Shown in pieces: positions 1 through 8,289 of a stretch of DNA of 64,000 nt. The DNA lies in the NCBI GenBank assembly GCA_937973965.1, contig CALJJQ010000023.1:1-64000 (forward strand), written 5' to 3'. The notes beneath the pieces are model-generated. The model was not told the origin of the DNA. It worked only from the letters and a program-made list of their open reading frames with translations, and made no database searches. How positions within the stretch are numbered: position 1 is the first letter of the stretch; every line of letters begins with the position of its first letter. This DNA comes from an uncultured Calothrix sp. (GTDB lineage Bacteria; Cyanobacteriota; Cyanobacteriia; Cyanobacteriales; Nostocaceae). The translations under genes and the position numbers were made by a program.

Positions 1-709
1 CAAAAGTAATTAAAGCAACTATTGCTGCCCAAATAATTCTTCCCTCTGTGGTGTTAGGAATAGAACGGGGGTCAGTCACCATAAACAAGGCAAATAATAA
101 CAGCGAACCATTAGCTAATTTATGGAAATACACATCCCAAGTCCAACCCAACCACAAATTAAGAAAAGCTTCCAAACCTGCATATACCGCCATAAATACA
201 GCCGAAGTATCCCAACGTCCAATACGTTGCAGCAGTATTCCACCACAGCCAATAAACAACAAACCATACCACCAATCTTCCCCCCATTGTCCCGGTGATA
301 CCCAACCATCCCGACTGCAAATCAAAGCCGTAACAATACCGAAATTTGCCGGGTTAAAAAAGTGTTTATTAGCAAAGCGAAACAGAAACTTACTCGCGAT
401 CGCACTCACACTCGCAAGGATGATAGTTAGGAGGGAATCAGCCCTCAAGAGTAAGTTCAATCCTAAACTAGTAATTAAGGCACTGCGAATTCCCCAACTC
501 AGGGGTAAAGAAAATTGATGATCCTCCTCCTGTTGATGAAAAAAAATTTGATTTACAACCAACACACAAAATACTTGCGTAAAAATACAAGTAATAATCG
601 TAACTACAATAAAAACCGGATTCAGTGTCCAATCCCGTGTCCCAATTCCCAAAACCAAAAACAAAGCCAAGAAAATAATTTGATAGTCCCGTGCATCAGT
701 TATCTGCAT
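1..709 (-). CDS. NqrB/RnfD-like membrane protein (partial)
   Basis: An open frame runs leftward from an ATG at 709 to the window edge without a stop, so the C-terminus is missing. The visible 236 residues are very hydrophobic with several membrane segments. They contain the stretch KHFFNPANFGI followed later by MVTDPRSIPNTTEGR, which resembles the flavin-attachment and loop regions of the NqrB/RnfD family. In that family the protein is a membrane subunit of a sodium- or proton-linked NADH/ferredoxin oxidoreductase. Cyanobacteria carry stand-alone homologues of unknown role, so a functional Rnf complex should not be assumed. No partner subunit is visible. The gene is divergent from the DevC-like gene at 1002. 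Confidence 0.75.
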   Translation of the reverse strand, partial: MQITDARDYQIIFLALFLVLGIGTRDWTLNPVFIVVTIITCIFTQVFCVLVVNQIFFHQQEEDHQFSLPLSWGIRSALITSLGLNLLLRADSLLTIILASVSAIASKFLFRFANKHFFNPANFGIVTALICSRDGWVSPGQWGEDWWYGLLFIGCGGILLQRIGRWDTSAVFMAVYAGLEAFLNLWLGWTWDVYFHKLANGSLLLFALFMVTDPRSIPNTTEGRIIWAAIVALITF

Positions 710-1001
710 TGTTGATATCTAGTTAGTAAGCGAGAAAATCCCATGAATTGGAAGATGACGCAATAGCAACCTGATTCATTTAAGATTATTTAAGTTTTCA
801 TGGGGAATTACGCGGAGCGATTTTGTTTTAATCTAAACAAATTGCAGATGAATCTGTAGCTCCGTTACAGAATTTGTTACAAACTAGTTTCCGATACACT
901 TATTTGCTTCCTTTCACCCATATCGACTGAATTCCCTCACAGATTCCTCATATTTTTAGGGTTTGATTAAAGTGCTAGCCGTGATACAAATCTAAAATCC
1001 C

Positions 1002-2182
1002 ATGAGTTTATTTAATTATCTTTGGGAGAAACTTTCCCAGGAACCTCCTCTGGGTTGGTCTCAGTTAAGTCATAAAAAGATGCGTTTGTTAGTGGCAATT
1101 TCCGGGATTGCCTTTGCAGATATCTTGATTTTTATGATGCTGGGGTTCAAGTCGATGTTGTTTGATGGTTCTACTCTGGTACATGAACATTTGGATGCGG
1201 ATCTGGTATTAGTTAGTAAGCGGACAAAAACCCTATTTGAAGCTAAGGGTTTTCCTACTGCTCACCTCTACCAAGCTGGGGATGTGGAGGGGGTGGATAC
1301 AGCTAGTCCTTTGTATTACTCCTTTGGTGCTTGGGTCAATCCTTGGAAAAAAGAAATTGCTCCGGTTGCTGTTATTGCTTTTAATCCGGTGCGTCCAGTA
1401 TTTAATTTACCAGAATTGAATCAGCAGTTAGACAAAATCAAATTACCAAATGTCGTCCTATTTGACCGTAACAACCCACCACAGGTCAAGTTGTCGCAGC
1501 TTTTGAGGGTGGGGAAACCGTCACCACGGAGTTTTCTGGTCGTCGTGTCCGGGTAGGTGGACTTTTCACCCTAGGAAGTACGATGTTTATCCGTGGTCAT
1601 ATTGTAACTAGTGACCAAAATTACATACGCCTATTTGGACGTAACAGTACCGAGCAAGTACATATCGGTGTATTGAAGCTCAAACCGGGAGCAAATCCAG
1701 AAGTGGTGGCGAAAAATTTACAAGCGAGATTACCCAGTGATATCAGGGTTTTCAATCGCCAGCAATTTAAAGCATCGGAAATTGCTTTTTGGTCAAATGA
1801 ACATCCCGCAGGGACAATTTTTAACTTCGGGGCGATTATGGGCTTTGTGGTGGGGATTGTGATTGTATATCAAATTTTATACACAGATGTGAGTGACCAT
1901 TTAGCGGAGTATGCCACCTTAAAAGCAATGGGATTTACAGACCGGAGTTTGTTAGGGGTCGTTTTTCAACAGGGGATTATTCTGGCTATCATCGGCTTTT
2001 TACCTGGATATATTACCTCCATTGGCATGTATGGTTTACTGGGTCAACTCACACGCATTCCTTTGACCATGAAGGCAACAGTTGCCACTCAAGTAGTGAT
2101 TGCTACTATTTTCATGTGTATAATTTCCGCTGTGATCGCCATGCGGAAATTACAATCTGCTGACCCTGCGGATGTATTTTGA
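1002..2182 (+). pseudogene. devC: DevC-type ABC exporter permease, frameshifted
   Basis: Two consecutive frames together give a full-length DevC/MacB-type permease. Residues 1-160 run from MSLFNYLWEKL through a first membrane segment (GIAFADILIFMMLGF) to LFDRNNP in frame 1002. Family-like sequence then resumes at about 1484 in another frame (VAAFEGGETVTTEF, RRVRVGGLFTLG) and continues to ADPADVF at 2182. The break lies near 1470-1490 and is explained by loss of one base. DevC works with DevA and a DevB fusion protein in glycolipid or envelope export in heterocystous cyanobacteria. No devB is adjacent. It is either a young pseudogene or a one-base sequence error; the intact devA 24 bp downstream favours recent origin. 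Confidence 0.85.
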
Positions 2183-2206
2183 TATTCTCTCCCTACTCCC
2201 AAAATC

Positions 2207-2902
2207 ATGGAATCTGTCGTCACTGTGCGTCATCTTGATCATGCTTTCGGAAAAGGTGACCTGCGTAAATTAGTTTTAGATGATGTCAATTTAGATATTT
2301 ACCGGGGTGAAATTGTGATTATGCAAGGACCGTCGGGGAGTGGAAAAACCACTTTGCTGACCTTGATTGGTGCTTTACGCTCAATTCAAACCGGTAGTGT
2401 GCGTGTATTTGGTCAGGAGTTATTTGGTGCGAGTAAATCCCAACTGGTGAAAATTCGCTCCTCCATAGGCTTTATTTTCCAGTCCCATAATTTACTGCCA
2501 TCTCTAACTGCACGGCAAAATGTGGGAATGTCCCTGCGACTTCACCAAAATTTATCACTTAGCGATCGCATTTACAAATCCCAAGGGATTTTAAAGGCTG
2601 TCGGTTTAGGAGAACGTATGGATTACTATCCAGATAAACTTTCGGGAGGACAAAAACAACGCATTGCGATCGCCCGTGCTTTGGTGGGGGAACCGTTACT
2701 AGTGCTTGCAGATGAACCGACCGCAGCTTTGGATAGTAAATCGGGTCGGGATGTGGTGAATATTATGCAAAGATTAGCGAAACAACAGGGAAGCGCGATT
2801 TTGCTTGTCACCCATGACAGTCGTATTTTGGATGTGGCTGACCGAATTTTGCGCATGGAGGATGGTAAAGTAACAGAAGACACCTTACTCTCCAAAAGTT
2901 AA
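2207..2902 (+). CDS. devA: DevA-type ABC transporter ATP-binding protein
   Basis: The 231-residue cytoplasmic ATPase has all the expected motifs: Walker A GPSGSGKTT near residue 42, signature LSGGQKQR near 145, Walker B LLVLADEPT, and a switch histidine in VTHD. It belongs to the MacB/LolD/DevA subfamily and would energise the DevC permease encoded just upstream. The 24-bp gap suggests one transcript. The ATPase frame is intact although the permease is split. If devC is truly dead, this ATPase has no local partner. The gene ends in a convergent arrangement with the exporter at 3244. Confidence 0.92.
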   Translation: MESVVTVRHLDHAFGKGDLRKLVLDDVNLDIYRGEIVIMQGPSGSGKTTLLTLIGALRSIQTGSVRVFGQELFGASKSQLVKIRSSIGFIFQSHNLLPSLTARQNVGMSLRLHQNLSLSDRIYKSQGILKAVGLGERMDYYPDKLSGGQKQRIAIARALVGEPLLVLADEPTAALDSKSGRDVVNIMQRLAKQQGSAILLVTHDSRILDVADRILRMEDGKVTEDTLLSKS

Positions 2903-2991
2903 TCCTACCCCCACTAAATAAGGCTTGTTGAGGCTATTTTGGCTGAAAAAAAGTGCAAATACATGGGTATATCACAATACGCTTGGTGTTA

Positions 2992-3183
2992 AAGATAACT
3001 GTAGGTTGGGTTGAGGCTTTGCGTAGACTGTTGATTTTGTGGAAATTTACCCATAAGTTCACACAGTTTTTGTGATGATCTCGTCCCTATGCTCCGCGTG
3101 GGGACCCATTCCACAAGGGCTACTGCCTCTAGATTCTTCAACCCAACCTACCCAATAATCAGGCTTTTAAGTCTAACTGAACT
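2992..3183. repeat. 190-bp palindrome-ended repeat, copy 1
   Basis: This 192-bp segment matches 43520-43707 almost base for base, with one 4-bp length difference near the right end. Internally it begins GTAGGTTGGGTTGA and ends TCAACCCAACCTAC, so the core is bounded by inverted repeats. It lies between the convergent 3' ends of devA and the C39-like exporter. Such elements are typical non-autonomous mobile palindromes of cyanobacterial genomes. No transposase is present. Confidence 0.85.
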
Positions 3184-3243
3184 TTATTTGTCTCTACCTA
3201 CTCCCCATTCCCCACCCCTACTCAAAGAATTGTTTAGCAGACC

Positions 3244-6051
3244 CTAAATATTCGCTTGCTGACGTTGATATAAAGACCAATATAAGCCCTTTTGCCGTAA
3301 TAGTTCCTCATGGGTTCCCCGTTCCGCAATCACACCTTTTTCCATCACCAAAATTAAATCTGCCCGTTTTAATGGTGCAAAGCGGTGGGCAATTAAAAAC
3401 ACTGTCCGTCCACTAGATACCGATTTCAGGTTTTGTAATACCTGTTGTTCAGTTTCGCTATCGAGGGCACTGGTGGCTTCATCCAGGATTAAAATGGGAG
3501 CTTGGGATAGGAATAACCTGGCTAGGGCTATTCGTTGTCGTTGTCCTCCCGATAGAGCTGTACCACGTTCACCGACGTTGGTTTCGTAGCCATTTACCAG
3601 GTCACTGATAAAGTCATGAGCTGCTGCTAAGCGAGCTGCTTCGACGACCTGTTCAGCGCTAATATCGGGGTGTCCCAGGGAAATATTTTCGAGAATGGTG
3701 GAATTAAACAGAAAATCTTCTTGGAGGACTACGGCGATTTGTTGACGGAGGGAGGCGATATCTGCACTTTTAATATCAAAGCCGTCGATGAGGATGCGTC
3801 CGGATTCAATGGTGTAGAGGCGCTGTAGGAGCTTAGAAAGGGTACTTTTGCCGGAACCACTACGACCGACGATTCCCACGAATTGACCCGGTTGAACGTC
3901 AAAAGAAATGCCCTTGAGGACGGGTTCGGTGTTGGGACGGTAGCGGAAAAATACCTGTTCAAAGGTGACTTGTCCTTTGAGGGGTGGTAAAACTAAGCCT
4001 GTACCGGGTTCGGCTTCGGGAGCGACGTTGAGGATATCACCGATTCGGTCTACTGATAGTAATACCTGTTGTAAGTTTTGCCATAGCTGAACTAGTCGTA
4101 ATAAGGGACCTGTCACCCGTCCGGAAAGCATTTGAAAGGCAACTAATTGTCCAACGGTGAGTTTTTGCTCAATGACTAGTTTCGCTCCAAACCAGAGGAT
4201 GAGTAAGTTGGAAAAGTTAGTTAAAAAGTCACCGATATTACTGCTAATATTTGATGTGGTGGAGGCTTTAAAGCCGGTGCGAATAAAGCGGGCAAATAAA
4301 CCTTCCCATCGATCTCTGGCAACAGGTTCGGCGGCATGGGCTTTAACGGAGTGGATACCGGTAATGCTTTCCACGAGGAAGGATTGGCTGTCGGCGCTGC
4401 GGTTAAAGGTTTCGTTGAGCCAGTTGCGGAGAATTGGTGTGGCAATTAGGGTCAGGGTGGCAAATAGGGGTAGTACCGCCAGACCAACAAAGGTTAGGGG
4501 AATACTGTAATAGAACATTAACCCCAGGTAAACTACGGCGAAAATGCTATCTAAAATTACAGTTAAAGCTGTCCCGGTGAGGAATTGGCGGATTTGTTCC
4601 AGTTCTTGTACCCTAGCGACCGTATCGCCGACACGACGTGATTCAAAGTAGGCTAGGGGTAGACGCATTAAATGGCGAAATAGTTGGGCTGAGAGGCTTA
4701 AATCTAGGCGTCTGGCCGTATGGGTAAAAATAAATAACCGGAGAATACCTAAAAGCGCCTCAAAAATTGCGACTGATAATAATGCGATCGCCATGACATC
4801 AAGGGTAGCTAAACTCTCTTGCACCATGACTTTATCGATGATTACCTGGGTAATTAGGGGTGTGGTTAAGCCTAGTAGTTGCAGTGTAAAAGAAGCTAAT
4901 AATACTTCTGTTAATAGTCCGCGATATTTCCAGACTGCTGGGGCAAACCAACCCAGGTGAAATTTTTCCTGTTTAGAAGTAACTTCAACTTGCCACAGTT
5001 CCCCGTTCCATTTGCTGAGGATGGTTTGTTGGGGTAGGGTTTCGACTCCTTGTTGGGGGTTGTAGGGATTGGCAATCACCAAACTGTTACCTTTGAGGGC
5101 ATAGGCTACCACCCAGTTTCCTGGCCGATTGGGTGCATCTTGCCATTGGAGTAGGGCTGGAAAGGATAATTGACGCAGATCAGTCCACTCCACTTTTAAT
5201 TTGCGCAGGATAAACCCTAATTTTTCTGCCCCTTCCACTAGATGCTTGGGACTTTGACCCCGCAATTGACGTTGTACCCATTCCAAATTTACCGGGTTTT
5301 GTAAGTACTGGGCGACCATTGTTAAACAGGCAGCCCCCGCATTCATACTGGTGACAAATGGGTAAAGAGAATAATTGGGAATCGGTGTAGGGGAGGGAGG
5401 GGAAGGGGAATTAGTACTATCTGATACCTGTTGAGGGATATCTCGAATTCCAGTTAAGCTGCGATTAGCTAAATTCTGTGGTGGGTCAGAATTGGTGACA
5501 GTACCATTCCCATGACCCAACCCATTTGTGGGAGTGGAAGCATTTTCCCAGGGATTGATGGTAGTTGGGAGTTGGCTAACGTTTGTATTAGCTACCCCAA
5601 TTTCTGCCTCCATATGGGACCAAAACTCCTGTAGTTGGGGATTTGTTACCTTTTCCCATAACTGAGCATTCCACTGAACTGCGATCGCATGTTTACTAGC
5701 AGCAACAGCTTTACAGTTAATCGATAGTGCAAGTATATCTCCAAACCAATCACCGGGTTGTAGGGTCGCTAAAGGTTTACTAGTATCCTCATCACGGACA
5801 CGTACCTTTCCCGCAACCAGTAAAAACAAAAACCCGCGATTTTCCTGGTTCCAGATTTTTTCCCCTAAACCATAGCGACAAACTTCCGCTTGAGTGCGAA
5901 ACTGCTGCTTTTGGTCATTGGTCAACCAGCAAAAAGGGGGTTCCTCCCACGGTAAAGATGCTAGCACCTGGGTTCGGAGTTCTTCACCATCCACCGCGTT
6001 TAATTCACTTGCAGCTTGACTGTAAGCTTTTGGATCTTCTCTGCTAGCCAT
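3244..6051 (-). CDS. C39-like type I exporter with cNMP-like domain
   Basis: The protein has up to 935 residues in three parts. Residues 30-150 resemble a cyclic-nucleotide-binding fold (GKVRVRDED, LQPGDWFGD). Residues 225-365 resemble a peptidase C39 domain, and from 385 onward there is an ABC exporter membrane domain and nucleotide-binding domain with GRSGSGKST near 732, LSGGQRQR and ILILDEATSALD. The C39 catalytic cysteine is replaced: the usual DCGAACL reads NAGAACL, and the conserved histidine position reads NWVV. It should therefore bind rather than cleave its cargo, as in HlyB. The ATG at 6051 overlaps the upstream gene by 52 bp; a GTG at 5994, just past that gene's stop, is an alternative start. 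No HlyD gene is adjacent. Confidence 0.88.
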   Translation of the reverse strand: MASREDPKAYSQAASELNAVDGEELRTQVLASLPWEEPPFCWLTNDQKQQFRTQAEVCRYGLGEKIWNQENRGFLFLLVAGKVRVRDEDTSKPLATLQPGDWFGDILALSINCKAVAASKHAIAVQWNAQLWEKVTNPQLQEFWSHMEAEIGVANTNVSQLPTTINPWENASTPTNGLGHGNGTVTNSDPPQNLANRSLTGIRDIPQQVSDSTNSPSPPSPTPIPNYSLYPFVTSMNAGAACLTMVAQYLQNPVNLEWVQRQLRGQSPKHLVEGAEKLGFILRKLKVEWTDLRQLSFPALLQWQDAPNRPGNWVVAYALKGNSLVIANPYNPQQGVETLPQQTILSKWNGELWQVEVTSKQEKFHLGWFAPAVWKYRGLLTEVLLASFTLQLLGLTTPLITQVIIDKVMVQESLATLDVMAIALLSVAIFEALLGILRLFIFTHTARRLDLSLSAQLFRHLMRLPLAYFESRRVGDTVARVQELEQIRQFLTGTALTVILDSIFAVVYLGLMFYYSIPLTFVGLAVLPLFATLTLIATPILRNWLNETFNRSADSQSFLVESITGIHSVKAHAAEPVARDRWEGLFARFIRTGFKASTTSNISSNIGDFLTNFSNLLILWFGAKLVIEQKLTVGQLVAFQMLSGRVTGPLLRLVQLWQNLQQVLLSVDRIGDILNVAPEAEPGTGLVLPPLKGQVTFEQVFFRYRPNTEPVLKGISFDVQPGQFVGIVGRSGSGKSTLSKLLQRLYTIESGRILIDGFDIKSADIASLRQQIAVVLQEDFLFNSTILENISLGHPDISAEQVVEAARLAAAHDFISDLVNGYETNVGERGTALSGGQRQRIALARLFLSQAPILILDEATSALDSETEQQVLQNLKSVSSGRTVFLIAHRFAPLKRADLILVMEKGVIAERGTHEELLRQKGLYWSLYQRQQANI

Positions 6052-6758
6052 TTCTCAAACAACTCGTTTTGTAATGCTTGCTTTAATTGGTTATCCTCAA
6101 GGGAGGCATTGAGGAATTGTTCAACACGGAACAATCCAAATCGTCCATCTAGTTCTAAAGGAGGTATTAAATCTCCTGGTTTAGCAACATCGACCTTGGC
6201 ACGTAACACATCTGGTAGAGTACCCCGACTTACTGGTCCCATCATCCCATTGACCACTTTATCATCCGCAATTGAATATTCCCGGGCAATTTGCTCAAAA
6301 CTATTTCCTTCTTCAATTTGGGCTTGCAATTCTTCCGCTAACTCCCGGTCTGCGACAATTATTCGTGATAATACTACCCGATCCAGAAAAATTTTCCGTT
6401 CGATAAAATACTCTTGCAGCTTTGGTTGGGAAATTGCCGCTTTGAGTTTTTCCAGTTTAAAACCGAAAGCCACCGATGCATGAAAGGCATCGTAGGCTAA
6501 ACCATTGTTTCTCAGCCATTCTTGGAATTTAGCTGGGTCTGTCAATTGGTTTTTTAAACGGAAATCCACAATCGCTTGCTCCGTTAAAGCCGGACTAATA
6601 TCTAAATCCTCCCGATTCTTAATTTCCTGTTCAATCACATATTGTCGCAGGATATCGCCGATAAATTGACCTAGTTTGCCGGAAGCTTGTAGGTATTTGA
6701 TTGCTTGTCCTACAGAAATGGCCTGTTCGTCAACGGTTAAAAAAGATAAAGTTTCCAT
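6000..6758 (-). CDS. Parvulin-type peptidylprolyl isomerase, SurA-like
   Basis: This 252-residue protein has a helical N-terminal chaperone-like region and a rotamase domain at about residues 120-215. That domain contains LSRIIVADRELAEELQAQIE, FEQIAREYS, MGPVSRGTLPDVLRA and a C-terminal FGLFRVEQF strand, as in PpiC/SurA proteins. No signal peptide is visible, so it probably acts in the cytoplasm. It lies directly upstream of, and overlaps, the C39-like exporter. In cyanobacterial peptide-export loci a parvulin gene next to a C39 exporter is a common pairing, so it may hold the exported protein in an export-competent state. That role is inferred. Confidence 0.88.
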   Translation of the reverse strand: METLSFLTVDEQAISVGQAIKYLQASGKLGQFIGDILRQYVIEQEIKNREDLDISPALTEQAIVDFRLKNQLTDPAKFQEWLRNNGLAYDAFHASVAFGFKLEKLKAAISQPKLQEYFIERKIFLDRVVLSRIIVADRELAEELQAQIEEGNSFEQIAREYSIADDKVVNGMMGPVSRGTLPDVLRAKVDVAKPGDLIPPLELDGRFGLFRVEQFLNASLEDNQLKQALQNELFEKWLAEKIQKLTVKLQVN

Positions 6759-6957
6759 GAACTAGATACGTAAAAATACGTCCATAAATTATACTAATTT
6801 TCCTGCTAGCAAAGACTGCTGAAATTATATTCATTGAGGATTGAGTCATTGCTATGCTAAGCCTTGATCACTATAAACGACAACTTGAGACTACAAAAGA
6901 TTTTAGGTATAAATGCTTGCTTGACTTCCCTAACCTGTGAGTGACTCCCTATTCCCT

Positions 6958-7746
6958 CTAATTTCGAGCCAGCATTCCCAGATAAGCAAGGATAATTGCG
7001 GTAATTGCTCCAACTAAAGTATTAATCACATTGACCAACTCATTAGTCAGCCACGTATATTTTGTCTGCCATGTAGCACCGATGAGACTTTCAATATTGG
7101 TGGCAACAAAAGCCGCGATCGCACACCAAACTATTCCCCAGATATCAATTAATCCTACACCCCAAGCCACAATTGCGATCGCGATCGCTCCTCCAATTCC
7201 AGCTAATGTCCCTTCTAAACTCACTGCTCCCTCGGTTCCCCTAGGTACGGGTTGCAAGGTTGTAATCAAATAAGTCCTCTTCCCGTAAGCTTTCCCTACT
7301 TCGGAGGCTGTAGTATCCGCCAATTTGGTCGCAAAACTCGCCACATAACCCAGTAATAACAACGATACTGGGATCACAGACTCCACCCATCCCGCTTTGG
7401 CCAAACCCACCCCGACAGCACAAACTGCACCGGCAAAAGCTGAACCCCAAACGTTTTCTGGACCCCTAGCTCCGGAACGCTTCTCCGCAATTCCTTGGGC
7501 TTCTTTTTGTGCCATACCTAACCTTGTCACCGAGGAACCAACTAAAAAATAAAACATGACCACCACGTATCCCGGCCAACCCAAGGTTCCCCAAATTAAC
7601 ACCCCCAGCACCCACGCATGACCTAAACCTGCCGTTGTCAATAGCTTTTTGGGTGCAATCCCAGCGACTACCAACAATAGGGTATTCAATCCCACCGCCA
7701 TGATCCAGGGGTTTAATCCTTTCAATTGCTCTAATAATTCTGGCAT
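6958..7746 (-). CDS. DUF92/TIGR00297 protein, phytyl-phosphate kinase type
   Basis: The 262-residue integral membrane protein has about six to seven hydrophobic segments. It carries the DUF92 hallmark sequences LADTTASEVGKAYGKRTYLI, VPRGTEGAVSLEGTLAG and FVATNIESLIGA. The plant member VTE6 phosphorylates phytyl phosphate to phytyl diphosphate for tocopherol and phylloquinone synthesis, and cyanobacterial members such as sll0875 are its relatives. Length and conserved acidic motif regions fit the family. It begins with ATG at 7746 and is followed 200 bp downstream by the parvulin gene on the same strand. Transcription upstream starts in the 543-bp gap shared with the divergent subtilase. Confidence 0.85.
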   Translation of the reverse strand: MPELLEQLKGLNPWIMAVGLNTLLLVVAGIAPKKLLTTAGLGHAWVLGVLIWGTLGWPGYVVVMFYFLVGSSVTRLGMAQKEAQGIAEKRSGARGPENVWGSAFAGAVCAVGVGLAKAGWVESVIPVSLLLLGYVASFATKLADTTASEVGKAYGKRTYLITTLQPVPRGTEGAVSLEGTLAGIGGAIAIAIVAWGVGLIDIWGIVWCAIAAFVATNIESLIGATWQTKYTWLTNELVNVINTLVGAITAIILAYLGMLARN

Positions 7747-8289
7747 CTAACCAACTCCACCACACCTGGCCTTATCACCCTCAAGATAGCGAATTTTGTC
7801 CCCACAAGCTTCACTCTCGTGTTTGATTTTTGCCAAGAAGGGGAAGAAACTGAATTTGGTCGCTACTCTTTTTTGACTTGCATAGTAATCTATCGCAATC
7901 TGATTTCAGTTGTGAAAAATATCGGTTTTGGCTGTACCCTGGGGGAAGACTTCTCATAGAGCCATGCCTATGGCAGTCAACGGTTAACAGTCAACAACCC
8001 TATATGTAAGATTTTACAAATCCTTAACGGATTGCTATAGTAATCCATCGCATTAGTTCTGATACCATTTCACTAAAATTTTGAATTTATGCGGTAGAGC
8101 TACTCCCTACTCCCCATTCCCTTTCCATGCACGACATATTCGACTTGGTCAAGTATTTCCTTCTTTAAAGCTTCCGTAAATGGACTGTAATTATTTAGTT
8201 AATTTTGTAACTTTACGTTCTTTTTGTTCGCAAAGGAACTAATTATCGATTTTGATATAAGAAGTATTGCCCGTATCAAGGTCTAATAT
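7747..8289. other. Divergent intergenic region with repeat remnants
   Basis: This 543-bp gap separates two divergently transcribed genes, so it must hold both promoters; none could be placed with confidence. It has no coding potential. It contains CGGTTAACAGTCAAC at 7981-7995 followed by ATGTAAGATTTTACAAATCC, a unit also seen at 54250-54312. It also holds GATACCATTTCACTAAAATT at 8061, which resembles a repeat near 35655 and 54004. An AAGG just before the ATG at 8290 may serve as the ribosome site for the subtilase. Confidence 0.6.

Noticed and set aside
48-518. A 156-codon plus-strand frame at the left edge
   Set aside because: It is antisense to a clear NqrB/RnfD-like membrane protein reading on the minus strand and has no family resemblance.
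855-869. TGTA-N7-TACA upstream of the DevC-like gene as an NtcA site
   Set aside because: NtcA sites need a spacer of eight between TGTA and TACA; here it is seven, and no suitable -10 box was seen downstream.
1002-2182. Programmed frameshifting as the explanation of the DevC break
   Set aside because: No slippery heptamer or stimulatory structure is seen near 1470-1490; a one-base loss or sequence error is simpler.
3244-6051. Calling the exporter HetC
   Set aside because: HetC is a family relative, but no heterocyst-gene neighbours (such as hetP) are present, so the name is not justified.
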